DNA of 64,000 nt, from NCBI GenBank assembly GCA_024401535.1, contig JAKSKX010000006.1:36666-100665 (forward strand), in the 5' to 3' direction. The first letter of the stretch is position 1; the number at the start of each line of letters is the position of its first letter. Source of the DNA: Paludibacteraceae bacterium (GTDB lineage Bacteria; Bacteroidota; Bacteroidia; Bacteroidales; Paludibacteraceae). Position numbers and translations under genes: made by a program. Of the stretch, positions 15,001-20,032 are shown piece by piece. Below the pieces are notes generated by a model. It did no database searches and was not told the origin of the DNA. It saw only the letters and a list, made by a program, of their open reading frames with translations.

Positions 15001-17022
15001 AACAGATGTAAGGGTAGAGCTTCTTACAAGGTTAAGATGCAGGCAGCTCCTGTATTGACAATTACAGGTAAGACTGATATTTGCGAGGGTGATAACGTTC
15101 AGCTTTCAGTAGCTGGTGTTGGTGCCAAGACATTCGAGTGGGGTGACCCTCATTCATCTGTACCAACTAAGCCAGGAACTAAGATGATCGACAAACCTAA
15201 GCATGATACTCTATATTATGTATCTGGAACTTCAATGTACGGATGTAAGACTACAGAGACTATTCCAGTCATAGTTAATTCGGTTCCTTCAATCAACATC
15301 TACGGTCCTGACACTATTTGTCAGGGTGGTGTTGCTCTTCTTGAGGTTAGCGGTGCTAAGACTTACGAGTGGAGTACTGGTGAGACAACTACTTCTATCG
15401 AGGTTAACCCTCGTAACAAGGCTACTTACCAGGTTACAGGTACTGACGAGAACGGATGTTCAAGTATTGATCAGATTAGCATTCAGGTTATCGAGAAGCC
15501 AGAGGTATTTATCGAGGCTTCAAGCATGACAGTTTGTGAAGGTTCTTCTGTAGAGTTGAAGGCTAAGTACGATGAAAGTGCTCAGTTCAAGTCATTCAAC
15601 TGGAAGTCTAATTCAGGTAATGCAGGTCAGGGCGAGATTATCACTCCTTCTATTTCGAAGGCTGATACATTCTACTTGATTGCTAAGAATGCTATCTGTA
15701 CAGCCGAGTACTCAATTCCAATCGGAGTTTATCCAACTCCAGTGCTTTCATTCACTGGAAATGACGTGGTTTGTCAGGATACTGCACACGCTTCACTTCA
15801 GTTGATTGCTCAGGGTGCAAGTACTTATGAGTGGATTACTGAGGCTAACGATACAATCCGCAGCCCATTCTTCACAGCGGTTCCTAAGGAGCCTACTACA
15901 ATGTACTTGAGCCTACATGGTATGGCTAACGGATGTGACGCTCAGATTACTGTTCCTGTCATAGTTAACCCTTCTCCTTCTCTTGTTACTAAGATTGTTG
16001 GTGGCGAGGGTACAGACGCCACAAACGGTTATGTATGTGTCGGAAGCGATTACGAGGTAGTTGCAAGCGGTGCTGACACTTACGTTTGGACACGCGGTAA
16101 CGGTATCGATACAGTAAGCTACACAAGTGTAATTACTGGTGAGAACATGACTACTCCATTGACATTCCAGGTTATTGGTACAAATGCTATGGGATGTACT
16201 TCAGTGAAGTCAGTTAACATTCCTCTTCAGAGATTGCCTAAGCTAAAGATCGAGACAAGCCGCAAGTCAGTTTGTCCTGAGCAGGGTGATTCTATCGAAT
16301 TCACAGTTAGCGGTGCCAAGACTTACGATTGGACTTCTTATCCAGCTGTAAGCGACATCGATAACGAGCCTAACAGAGATAACTTCAAGGCTCAGATCTT
16401 CGACGAGACTGTAGTTTACGTCTCAGGTAAGGATGAGTACGGATGTATCTCTAGCGATTCGGTTAAGATTACTAACTATGTCCTTGATTCAATCAAGTAT
16501 GTAATCAATCCAACTCTAATTGATGATGATTACCGTAAGGTTAGCTTCTCTGGTCGTGTGCCAAGCAGCGAGATTTACGATGTTGATTGGACATGGGAGA
16601 TTTCTGATGGTGGTGTAGAGAAGGGCAAGTCCGCTACTCATACATTCCAGGTTCTTGAGGATTCATTCCTTGTAACAGTTAAGGCTGTTGACTGGAACGG
16701 ATGTAAGTATGAGGATCAGACTCATATCTACAAGTGGAAGAAGGCTTGGGTTCCAGATGCATTTACTCCAGACGAGAACGGTTTGAACGATAAGTTCAAG
16801 TTCGAGGGTGGTGATTGGATCTCAGAGTTCCACTTCATAATCTACAACCGTCTAGGTGAAATCGTATTCGAGGGTAACAGCCTTCGTGACGCTTGGGATG
16901 GAACATTCAACGGTAAGCCTTGTCCTGCAGGTGTTTACGGTTGGTCAAGTTCATACAAGTCAACTGTAGGTGATTACACTAAGAGCGGTGAGGAAAAAGG
17001 TAAAGTTACACTTATTAGATAA
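1..17022 (+). CDS. Giant Ig/PKD-repeat surface protein with T9SS type B sorting domain (5' partial)
   Basis: The reading frame is open from base 1 with no stop, so the gene starts upstream; the first ATG here (base 37) is internal. At least 5,673 residues are encoded. The protein is a long string of roughly 80-100-residue beta-sandwich-like units. Most carry one Cys near the start (CEG-type motif) and a second in a terminal GC motif, which suggests one disulfide per unit. A PKD-like unit (about 16495-16740) precedes the last ~90 residues, which match the gliding-motility-associated (CHU_C, type B) sorting domain: FTPDENGLND, then YNRLGE, WDGTFNG and PAGVYGW motifs. By family knowledge such proteins are exported by T9SS and displayed at the cell surface as adhesins (SprB-like). 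The PorP/SprF gene 16 bp downstream fits this. Ligand and motility role cannot be read from sequence. The signal peptide lies outside the window. Confidence 0.93.
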   Translation, partial: LKNASFFASDADMKEHTVVFSANDKNKHLNFEKSIDATATTADNIDYAQYTFVAPDSAGQYIVSVRDFVTNTNLSCPREIAVQFTVYGKPTVDIDAVDGNKDPDQPNVVYLCDGDKVNLRANTAKTDVEFHWYDGNRVEDIVDAPDYKLNIVEITSPTSRLAKVKDKGTGCWSDYSNQIDIKLAPVPAFEFLGNQAFVCEDKSTVTLEISAMKDGKYSFSEVNDQKVQINNIGESAKSITYTKSLSSFDASGISPVYVAVMNTDVNSISYGCKSYGRYDYAKATSPVLDVKQFVYKDNQYVEKVPCEGEQFYFGVHDDVANYSSGTVRLSRQAGSSNGYLDVSLAPQNRTYKLTTSDGTTVNSTISSTTRNIATVEGKTYYITSESYEAVNSGYNVNVDGEAVYSDATCESSTTWLSSTKRRPTPSLGADRATYICGKNNGTVIGDNQSEVKLLANATVDASNGNYAKKYIFTNKYTNVAETKTLADATAAIGGAEFVVSNILSDVTYTVKVEDANGCQSEESDPITISYVALPTFIATGNTLCEGKSEVKLTIAPTAGTVDEFNYAMGAYAGASVDKSNISAGVWPTNETNKDELTWVNSSFLTADQIGSASALTYQFAGLVAGKNDKIAACAQLKTPSIGQFAGCKGEIKCVDVNVNNKPEIKAVVKQNNRDVTNSAVCPNTDYIIEVSNVADFGTCSQETIYLLNLDGTVKASQIVNAGVPAQFVMTSNTSAEQFRTKIVTSCGCEIEGSVLVNVFANPTASLTYNNTLIGANFGDIEICSNAQAELGVSATASQIHNAANKIAKIYWYVGGVQDSYNQDLTDPSNIKRSGLTDGEYYVIAEDANGCKSAPSEKAVIKVLPEPAVDFTVADNFCSGSDVEVEIVSPQADYTYQLSYNDGTNDVTFAFVDGKSTIRKFKKAGTTTLNVVAKDKKLCSSAVSTYDIHVYEKPDMTVKFFRNSEELTRNSAVCNGEELTYTITKNAGGTVNVIIGSTPGGDVDIHDAGMSGNVVMGSSNQTFNFKFSNDEVAMCESSFDFPVRIAEAPSFQLTSSAMKDPNGYSVLCTNATENIKISAPVGIVVTDWGNLATTETTVQTEAETNRQFIEVKPAAGHYIVKGKNTSGCVGTAEFDVVNAAVPEVSEVRMYDYSDNTKEIVGGVVCDGTQVTITANANIGTPSVSDDDIRSYEWTGTSANQPSFNTQLVNDNVEKSVGGYDSKVYNFGVSVTSKYGCKSASFPYNVTVDKMPDIKFSGAVGNEYSACFGTPIVVEPNVGTVGFVFDFTNPSGSEVYESGVTKITRNLSQAGASEVVRVVAKGNVCTKVGTVNLKVKALPTITLTDPTTGNVGLVTCAPTTSERGSGNDKFKFEARVDGHKAVESIIDPNDATNTINFPETVNQSSATINRGDASQDYSIITASKPDVTTTYRYTASNGECSASKEFTVTIQPKPEMSTPMLYRKAEDGSLQLVTDKTFCEGDEVTAVVSAQVDGGNGTVKNISFGSASTDPNAHVQYPSASVANDQANFSFVATPRTGTQENVISFSSSSVDGNCESDRQDITIVVNPKEPLTIEGGNGHIVYHCGGAEYELSATEGFKDYVWYDSDHSTILPSDGYKCKVVPPVTGMKKIFCVASEGSTGCKTEASVDIAAITVPTVRLSIENSLTNKSVSGYGESVELVACAQVDGNGNTVSVENQKITLTATATSNTVDIKGYKWGDETMGSSNSLVFENPAIGDQTKTVTVIYTFNGSEECKAEKKFKIYGSPMPTVPTFSAQLSDGTGGWSNVSSICENTPIRLSANSDVNGGTRGEDVSYSWDPTGSQQEYINVNAHDGDEYTVTVTTNNGCSVSNTYLIETATSKFTVNNLDICAGSEAEIKPMKAAGDVITFDYYVGNDHKHTGESYKDIFGATTRVKVVGTNAIGGCESVKYVTVNTYGVPTVGVSDNVEGCEGAPVNLNAVKQEGVTYIWQGAFTGDSYEVPASLDVVDVQAKKSYTVGGVTDAVVCFSPIKTVAINRTSTPTVNIIASTDNVCEGEETRFTATGGNATSFNWRYGYLNTIDDTISYTNIKTTTTDANNPDLIIPKSEFVGVGQLYVKAVAKGTKCSAEGYRVISVSKKPVIKLASYTRASMTSPITPTEEEGAFVAKTCSDEEINLIFDGAKTYEIDGVPYNGTWSNTTTVNGPIDNNLLKVSGKDVYGCPAKDILVKVVTYPQPTLVDVPTNLTFCELDNSPINISAKAVDKAGSKFTISYSTASNPDAVKCTDVNECEIGGSTSNIITPNSADGKIIVAAISPAGCTVSQDVVIDVVPQPVALVDQNMKVCPNTEFELKTTHENGVPDADVYAKEWYRVNADNTTSFIGAGQNVKQSITERTHYQLKYKRSTYPMCEATPIDFYVDVFGDVVLSDASVDASGTPFQREICTSSGPTPLSIGASGINLETIKWYLGANNQGTEIEPDAASRNTINVEPKTKSWYYVEAKTVSGCTVGHEFTVDVAEAPQIVLYATKADGTSLIGGKICRGENIIIKTNLLSAVEPDNYYWFGAAATSQDYHVIGNVDNRVDVVLEADKGNCRTKVEQSFDVVERPIISLESDNSTYCEGESVEFRANTNDDGVTIDDYRINWFASEQDANNKKNVISTFNTLTQVVKGDATGNYELFATVYDPRYGCYAENPASISVKSVNVGEPALTYLGRVCNGASAEIKLATIDKSNEFSSTEYKMFIKPNTPGSAESTVTSATGTGWGYPISAVTDNTRYDYYLSRVVDGKECKSKTYSATILTEAKPSINVLLDGTLCAGNTVKLTASSNGVPNEKVKWVANGKNVYEYDLPGSNNVENRSLDVEAEKSFDYTLYEQGQAKPMTDGVCKNTYTYKMTVNPKPVITIVEDENNNRKCPGDEIAFDVKTQTEGVTKVDWIGATPKAYDAANDKFINEHSTVVIPQAGGNFTISAVATNGVCSSDLASFIVESGVTPTITLKTKADDDKNIAAVDVKPGSTFYFCEDDSRDLVASTEPSNSLVTVKGAGIPETGMGTNDGVFPVSAEGLYEVIATTAGQCSSSMNFIVSHKKKPEIISQIGSAAWQVLPNGQTHYCWDENNPDDITITVGQDPNAFYAFKSAGQPDPTSDKYKQESNQLKLYGHPGAEQMDVPNQTVDYTILAYKTYTIDGSDLTCYNETVVPIPVKVSPSVLIDGKNVFCAGTQNKVTLTAKLGSDVGDVSYKWSGFWEVNNKNTEVVDFNMVRTGDQTATVTVTDENQCSGKASKTITILPAPVLQIKNAKSNFCEGTTQEFVAECKNCSDTYGITKYYWQDSEGNLINGEDGKSDGSVLLSKSDVYSYLAYILLPDLDEDGNERLCWSSTYTQAVQTTPKPHFSITGDTAICPSDGAVFRASGDAGYSFTWTMNDNLIRKDENTNTSSISEAINASNTMTPIKLLVENSSGCQSDTTLKVINKGVPYPDVVYDQEACENGISSFKIVDAAAYTNIVWQCGSQVGVGSKFDCSVGSSDVKVTLTVQSADPANACTNQLEYPVRVIKHQQLQYEGSKVACEGEPVELVVNRADLPGVAATGDNFRWFTPNGDTLKSGNQNHATYKPTVSGQYSVVFQNGVCEEKMNFDLQIKNKPVIYLSYKDTICANSPVVIIANVPSATPSNPVEYYWQSDYNTQNQSNSFTDSPMMDSKYQLRVVDVNTECYTDTTGIMVAIRPNPSVRIDMDKSENKPCVNTNAYLVATGAVRYSWDGGNGNGEVYQPLVEDTPFDVTVIGYDNLGCSNTAKVTVTPTTLPEFEVQNDGETICEGTGIDLYGKSKLSNEAYDFNWFDPVQNIEVLGTNRFNTQPVVSTTYEVTAIKTTAHGTKCTSKLYPIVNVNKIPKLIIHGSSEVCDGGTYTFTVEGGMDGSYVWDNDRDKSSTTYSKTFNYTGSPAYVQVQGFDGLCESESVRKEILVRKKPDIKLDYMNQVCGNTPAHIEASSSTPNVTFLWKEQNINGPIFEPVVQPAYQLFHVVATDNIGCTNIDSARIEVVSAPKLYLSAQRSGKPRVNIPFDSVSKKFIVDVCEGEDLNLKMSGASNYKFTSVPGDVLSETDEYNYHPLGNEGLVVTGFLTGCNKEADILINHNNVPTLFLVGDTTSCKGDDVEFKAAASVATNDLEYNWTLPEFVDMYGVDSFIVDNEIEVMAMYPIEQSDKNLYTVTARSKSTGCETSQDFHFGYVPSPEFEPTYESRVCANADVEFYVTPNDPDATYKYQWRTGKTSQLRDTFKTQFRTPGSERVMVTATDGSCTVSKQFEIDVIPAPQLKVTAPAGLSRIGDTGASYMLEICENDRFSFAVSDTTSFPNYGGTFDYTLVAPEEIEGINSINSIATKDVTYKFKAVNADGCSSQALVSLAINKAPIASNTGGDTTTICYGDSVIFNIVGTNIKSYEWLPTSKGDTNATKIVKPSQSTDYYVNVTGFNGCRSQKQLRVKVNSIPQMAFALDNHVPTSDDMVCYGNDFTLNVKPAKAEDSYSFRWDNMSTDSYISQRAQAEKKFYVTALDSNNCSNRDSFTVRVQPLPVLSYDGETSVCRGSALVLTGANASNYWWTRSQDTLSDKPRVRVDALESSGTLTLYGEQNGCIGKLDVDVDVKETPDMYVNSASAGTVFKDTVKLCEGAENLSIEVLTINGTNGLEYSWDNGTIGNTLTIDNVTRNKDYIVTVHDPSGAFVCDGHLKVPVRVLPKPAIFIDGPKEQCADAYATLVPHGLKPSDFDNYQWKDYGNNDTLRALITETETFEVTGSNSLTGCEAKTTWTVTKINPPLVEIEIDGDNGEGAVCEGNQFTLKAKNAYTYVWNDSLQTKEQNLGQIANTATWYSVEGTDSRGCKGTATIFVDVLPKPVLWTYGNRPICLGDTLSLEAVGADKYEWTMGVVSGDKNQYMTAVPKYSTDFYLTGYDKNGCSNVIKVETTVRDTPNVVITSPDNTQYVCEGDVAKLKASGAENYKWIEGTQSQSDEITQLIDKDNTVFVVEGTDANRCKGRASYKVKMQAAPVLTITGKTDICEGDNVQLSVAGVGAKTFEWGDPHSSVPTKPGTKMIDKPKHDTLYYVSGTSMYGCKTTETIPVIVNSVPSINIYGPDTICQGGVALLEVSGAKTYEWSTGETTTSIEVNPRNKATYQVTGTDENGCSSIDQISIQVIEKPEVFIEASSMTVCEGSSVELKAKYDESAQFKSFNWKSNSGNAGQGEIITPSISKADTFYLIAKNAICTAEYSIPIGVYPTPVLSFTGNDVVCQDTAHASLQLIAQGASTYEWITEANDTIRSPFFTAVPKEPTTMYLSLHGMANGCDAQITVPVIVNPSPSLVTKIVGGEGTDATNGYVCVGSDYEVVASGADTYVWTRGNGIDTVSYTSVITGENMTTPLTFQVIGTNAMGCTSVKSVNIPLQRLPKLKIETSRKSVCPEQGDSIEFTVSGAKTYDWTSYPAVSDIDNEPNRDNFKAQIFDETVVYVSGKDEYGCISSDSVKITNYVLDSIKYVINPTLIDDDYRKVSFSGRVPSSEIYDVDWTWEISDGGVEKGKSATHTFQVLEDSFLVTVKAVDWNGCKYEDQTHIYKWKKAWVPDAFTPDENGLNDKFKFEGGDWISEFHFIIYNRLGEIVFEGNSLRDAWDGTFNGKPCPAGVYGWSSSYKSTVGDYTKSGEEKGKVTLIR

Positions 17023-17038
17023 TGGAGGGTAAATAAGA

Positions 17039-18031
17039 ATGAAAAAGTTAAGTGCATTTCTAATGGCTGCGTCTATGTCTTTCGTGGCTGCGGCTCAGGA
17101 TATTGACTATCAGTTGACAGGTCATTCCACTTCTCCATTTGCATTAAATCCAAGTTCTGTAGGCGAGGCAAACGCCTACAGAGTTGGACTTAACTATCGC
17201 ATGCAGTGGCCTACACTTAAGAATGAGTATAGGACATTCCGTGCGTCTTATGACCAGAATTTCTTCAAGCTTGTCAGCTCAATCGGTGCGCATTATGTGT
17301 ACGATGGACAGGCAAAGGATTTCAAGAGCCATGAGATTGGAGTAACTTATGCGCACAATGTTCGTGTGGTTGATGGACATTATGTTAGACTAGGACTTAC
17401 CGCTGCCATGTTCGTCAAGAAACTAGGCGAGGATATCGTTTTCGGAGATCAGTGGCAGAATGGTTCTATTGCTGACAACAGCCTTGAGCAGGATAATATG
17501 CAGGATACTCAGGTGTTCCCTGATTTCTCTTTCGGCGCACAGTATGTGTGGGAAAACCGATTGAGCGCAGGTGCCGCTATCTATCATATTGCTGCTCCAA
17601 CATACGGATTTGTTGATGACGATGCTAATCAGCTTAACAGACGATATTCGTTCCATGTGCGTTATCTTCACAACCTTGAGTCTTCAGCCGGTCTTTGGGG
17701 AAACAGAGGAAAGGTTGAGAATTATGTGATGGGAACTTTGGCATACCAACATCAGGGAGAGTACAACGTGGCAAATGTCAATGTCGGTGCGTTTGTCTCT
17801 CATTTGATGCTAGGAGTTGCATATCGCCATGACTTCCGCAGAGAGGTTATTGGTAAGCTTAACACAGTGTCTTTCATGATCGGAGGTAACTATAAGGGAC
17901 TTCAGGCATACTATACTTACGACTTGTTTACTTCACAGAAGTCAAATGGTTCGTGGTCGCATGAATTCTCGATTGTTTACGTGTTCGTCAAGAAGCACTT
18001 CCGTTATTCATGTCCTATTGTTTACTGGTAA
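17039..18031 (+). CDS. PorP/SprF family T9SS-associated outer-membrane protein
   Basis: This 330-residue protein has a cleavable signal peptide (MKKLSAFLMAASMSFVAAAQ). It continues with a PorP/SprF-type start in which the mature N-terminus contains FALNPSSVG and an NYRMQWP motif, followed by alternating amphipathic strands typical of a barrel of about 14 strands. Family members are partners needed for secretion or anchoring of type B (CHU_C) cargo. It starts 16 bp after the giant adhesin stop with a GGAGG at 17024-17028, so the two are almost certainly co-transcribed, and a strong terminator follows. The specific cargo is inferred from position. The family call is secure; SprF versus PorP identity is not, because both belong to one family. 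Confidence 0.92.
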   Translation: MKKLSAFLMAASMSFVAAAQDIDYQLTGHSTSPFALNPSSVGEANAYRVGLNYRMQWPTLKNEYRTFRASYDQNFFKLVSSIGAHYVYDGQAKDFKSHEIGVTYAHNVRVVDGHYVRLGLTAAMFVKKLGEDIVFGDQWQNGSIADNSLEQDNMQDTQVFPDFSFGAQYVWENRLSAGAAIYHIAAPTYGFVDDDANQLNRRYSFHVRYLHNLESSAGLWGNRGKVENYVMGTLAYQHQGEYNVANVNVGAFVSHLMLGVAYRHDFRREVIGKLNTVSFMIGGNYKGLQAYYTYDLFTSQKSNGSWSHEFSIVYVFVKKHFRYSCPIVYW

Positions 18032-18070
18032 TCAGAGGCAGGGCATAATATAACGATGCTTGATAAAAAG

Positions 18071-18106
18071 GAGACACAGCTCGGTTTCGAGTTGTGTCTC
18101 TTTTTT
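18071..18106 (+). terminator. Rho-independent terminator after the adhesin/SprF unit
   Basis: A 13-bp stem (18071-18083 with 18088-18100, one G-T pair) has a GTTT loop and is followed by six T. It closes the adhesin-PorP/SprF transcription unit. Confidence 0.92.
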
Positions 18107-18476
18107 GTGTTTTTGTGATAATAGAAACATTTAAAAGGGAATGTTGTTTGTCTTTTTGCTTTTAATCGTGATTATGTCTGCAATGTCTTTTGATTTTTAA
18201 AGGTATATCCCAATAAATTTCTAAAGTTGATTTTAACATGGTTATCCAAGAATGCTTGCGCCTATGAGATAGTTTCGCAAATTAAGCTTTGTTGTTTTGG
18301 GAATGTCTATGTTGCTTTTCTTTTCGTTTTACATTGCTCAATGTAAGGTTTTGCATTTTTGTTACGCTGTTGTTTCCTTCTTTCTATTTCAATAGAATAA
18401 AACATCGAAAAAACGAATTTGTTGTTGTGCCAGTAAATCGGTTGGCTAAATAGTAACATGTGTTATATTCTTTTAC
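18107..18476. other. AT-rich intergenic region, no gene seen
   Basis: No reading frame with family resemblance, no tRNA fold and no clear repeat were found. It contains an AATCGTGAT-centred stretch (18159-18178) that recurs almost unchanged at 58706-58726 in another intergenic region. Otherwise nothing is recognisable. Confidence 0.6.
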
Positions 18477-18484
18477 TAATTTTG
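18477..18484 (+). promoter_or_regulatory. Bacteroidota -7 element before the MATE gene
   Basis: TAATTTTG matches TAnnTTTG exactly and is followed by CA. It lies only 9 bases before the chosen ATG at 18493, so the transcript would have almost no leader. No good -33 TTTG is present at the right spacing. Confidence 0.5.
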
Positions 18485-18492
18485 CATTCATT

Positions 18493-19854
18493 ATGTATAA
18501 ATTTAGTGAATATAAGCCATTTTATATCCGCAACCTTAAGGTTGCAATTCCAATAATGTTGTCTCAGTTGGGCGGAGCAATCGTTCAGCTGGTAGATATG
18601 AAGATGGTTACCTCTTTGGGAACGACCCAACTGGCTAGCGTAAGTTTTGCCGGTCAGGTGTTCATGATAGGTTTTGTGCTTGCGGTTACAATTCTCCAGA
18701 GTGTAACTCCATTGGTGGGATATAAGTATGTAGTTGGTGATGACAAGAACGTCTGCAGTTATTTCCTGACCTCTATTGTTCAGTCGTTGGTTACATCCGT
18801 CTTGATAGTTTGTGTCATGTTGTTTGTCTCTACAAAAATGAACTGTATGGGGCAGGACCCAGATGTAGCTGTCATGGCTGTTCCCTATTTCAAGTATGTT
18901 GTATGGAGTCTCCCTGCATATATGCTGTTTGAGACTTTGCGACTTTTCCTTGCCGGGTTGGGTAACACATCGGCCGCCATGATAATAACGCTAATCTCTA
19001 ACTTGATAAATATCCTGTTCAACTATTTGTTGATTTATGGAGAGTATGGTTTCCCTGAGATGGGAGTGGCTGGAGCAGGTTGCTCGACTATGATTTCAAG
19101 ACTCGTAATGCCAATAATGCTGGTTGTGGTCATACTTTTCGAGAAAAAGTGGAGCCACTATATTACCAGCATGTCCCTTTCATGTTTTTCAAAGGAGAAA
19201 TTCAAGGAACTGTTTGTCGTAGGTGTTCCTATATCGCTTAGAAGTGTTTGCGAGGTTGCTGCTTTTGCCCTTTGTGGAGTTATGGTCGGATGGCTAGGTA
19301 AGGAGTCTTCGGCAGCAAATCAAATTGCCAATAGTATGGGACACATGGCTTTTATGATGGTGCTAGGTATAGGAGCGGCAACAACAATTCGTGTGAGCCA
19401 TCAGTTTGGAAGGAAAGACTTGTATGCTGTTCGTATGGCAGGTAGGGCTTCGGTACATTTGTCCATAGTAAACAATTCTTTCTTCGGCCTGCTGATGATT
19501 CTGTTCAGGACGCAGATCTCTTCATTCTTTTCTGATGACCCTGTTGTTGTCGATATAGCTTCCACTTTGTTGGTTTTTGCGGGTATATACCAAATTTCTG
19601 ATGGCTTGCAATGTGTGGGAGTTGGAATTTTGAATGGCCTTGCCGATGTCAGGTATTCCATGATTAGTGCGTTTCTCTGCTATGTTTTGGTAAATCTTCC
19701 AGTTAGTTATTTCCTAGGTTTCGAGCTAGGCCTCGGAGCACCCGGAATATGGACAGGATTCATAGTCAGTCTGTCTCTTGCGGCAGTGCTTTTTCATTCA
19801 AGAGTGAATGTTCTGCTCAGAAGATATGACATGACCGAGAAGGTTCCCAATTGA
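18493..19854 (+). CDS. MATE family efflux transporter
   Basis: The 453-residue integral membrane protein has about 12 hydrophobic segments in two similar halves, the usual MATE length and layout. Typical features include the IPIMLSQLGGAIVQLVDMKM start of helix 1, a GLGNTSAAM loop before the mid-N-half helices, and GVPISLRSV opening the C half. Such proteins export cationic drugs or metabolites in exchange for Na+ or H+; the substrate is not predictable here. The start at 18493 (MYKFSEYKPF) is preferred to an upstream in-frame ATG at 18460, because the upstream codons lie in the putative promoter and encode residues not expected for the family. The gene stands alone between two terminators. 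Confidence 0.93.
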   Translation: MYKFSEYKPFYIRNLKVAIPIMLSQLGGAIVQLVDMKMVTSLGTTQLASVSFAGQVFMIGFVLAVTILQSVTPLVGYKYVVGDDKNVCSYFLTSIVQSLVTSVLIVCVMLFVSTKMNCMGQDPDVAVMAVPYFKYVVWSLPAYMLFETLRLFLAGLGNTSAAMIITLISNLINILFNYLLIYGEYGFPEMGVAGAGCSTMISRLVMPIMLVVVILFEKKWSHYITSMSLSCFSKEKFKELFVVGVPISLRSVCEVAAFALCGVMVGWLGKESSAANQIANSMGHMAFMMVLGIGAATTIRVSHQFGRKDLYAVRMAGRASVHLSIVNNSFFGLLMILFRTQISSFFSDDPVVVDIASTLLVFAGIYQISDGLQCVGVGILNGLADVRYSMISAFLCYVLVNLPVSYFLGFELGLGAPGIWTGFIVSLSLAAVLFHSRVNVLLRRYDMTEKVPN

Positions 19855-19867
19855 TTTTTATATTGTG

Positions 19868-19895
19868 AAAGGCAGTCTTTGGACTGTCTTTTTTC
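19868..19895 (+). terminator. Rho-independent terminator after the MATE gene
   Basis: A 10-bp stem (19868-19877 with 19882-19891, one G-T pair) with a TTTG loop runs into a T tract. Confidence 0.88.
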
Positions 19896-19966
19896 TATTA
19901 TGTAGAAATCTAAATAAAAACACAATTAAAACTTAGATTAAATTATGAAATAACGAATATTTGTTC

Positions 19967-19974
19967 TAATTTTG
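19967..19974 (+). promoter_or_regulatory. Bacteroidota -7 element before the LysM-PBP1 gene
   Basis: TAATTTTG followed by CA lies about 60 bases upstream of the LysM gene start. The -33 element is weak (ATG-like triplets only). It is the most likely promoter for the 20.0-24.6 kb gene cluster. Confidence 0.5.
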
Positions 19975-20032
19975 CACCAGCTATTGTATAAATTGGTTCA
20001 ATAGTATTCCTATATTTCTGATTTTGAAGAAT

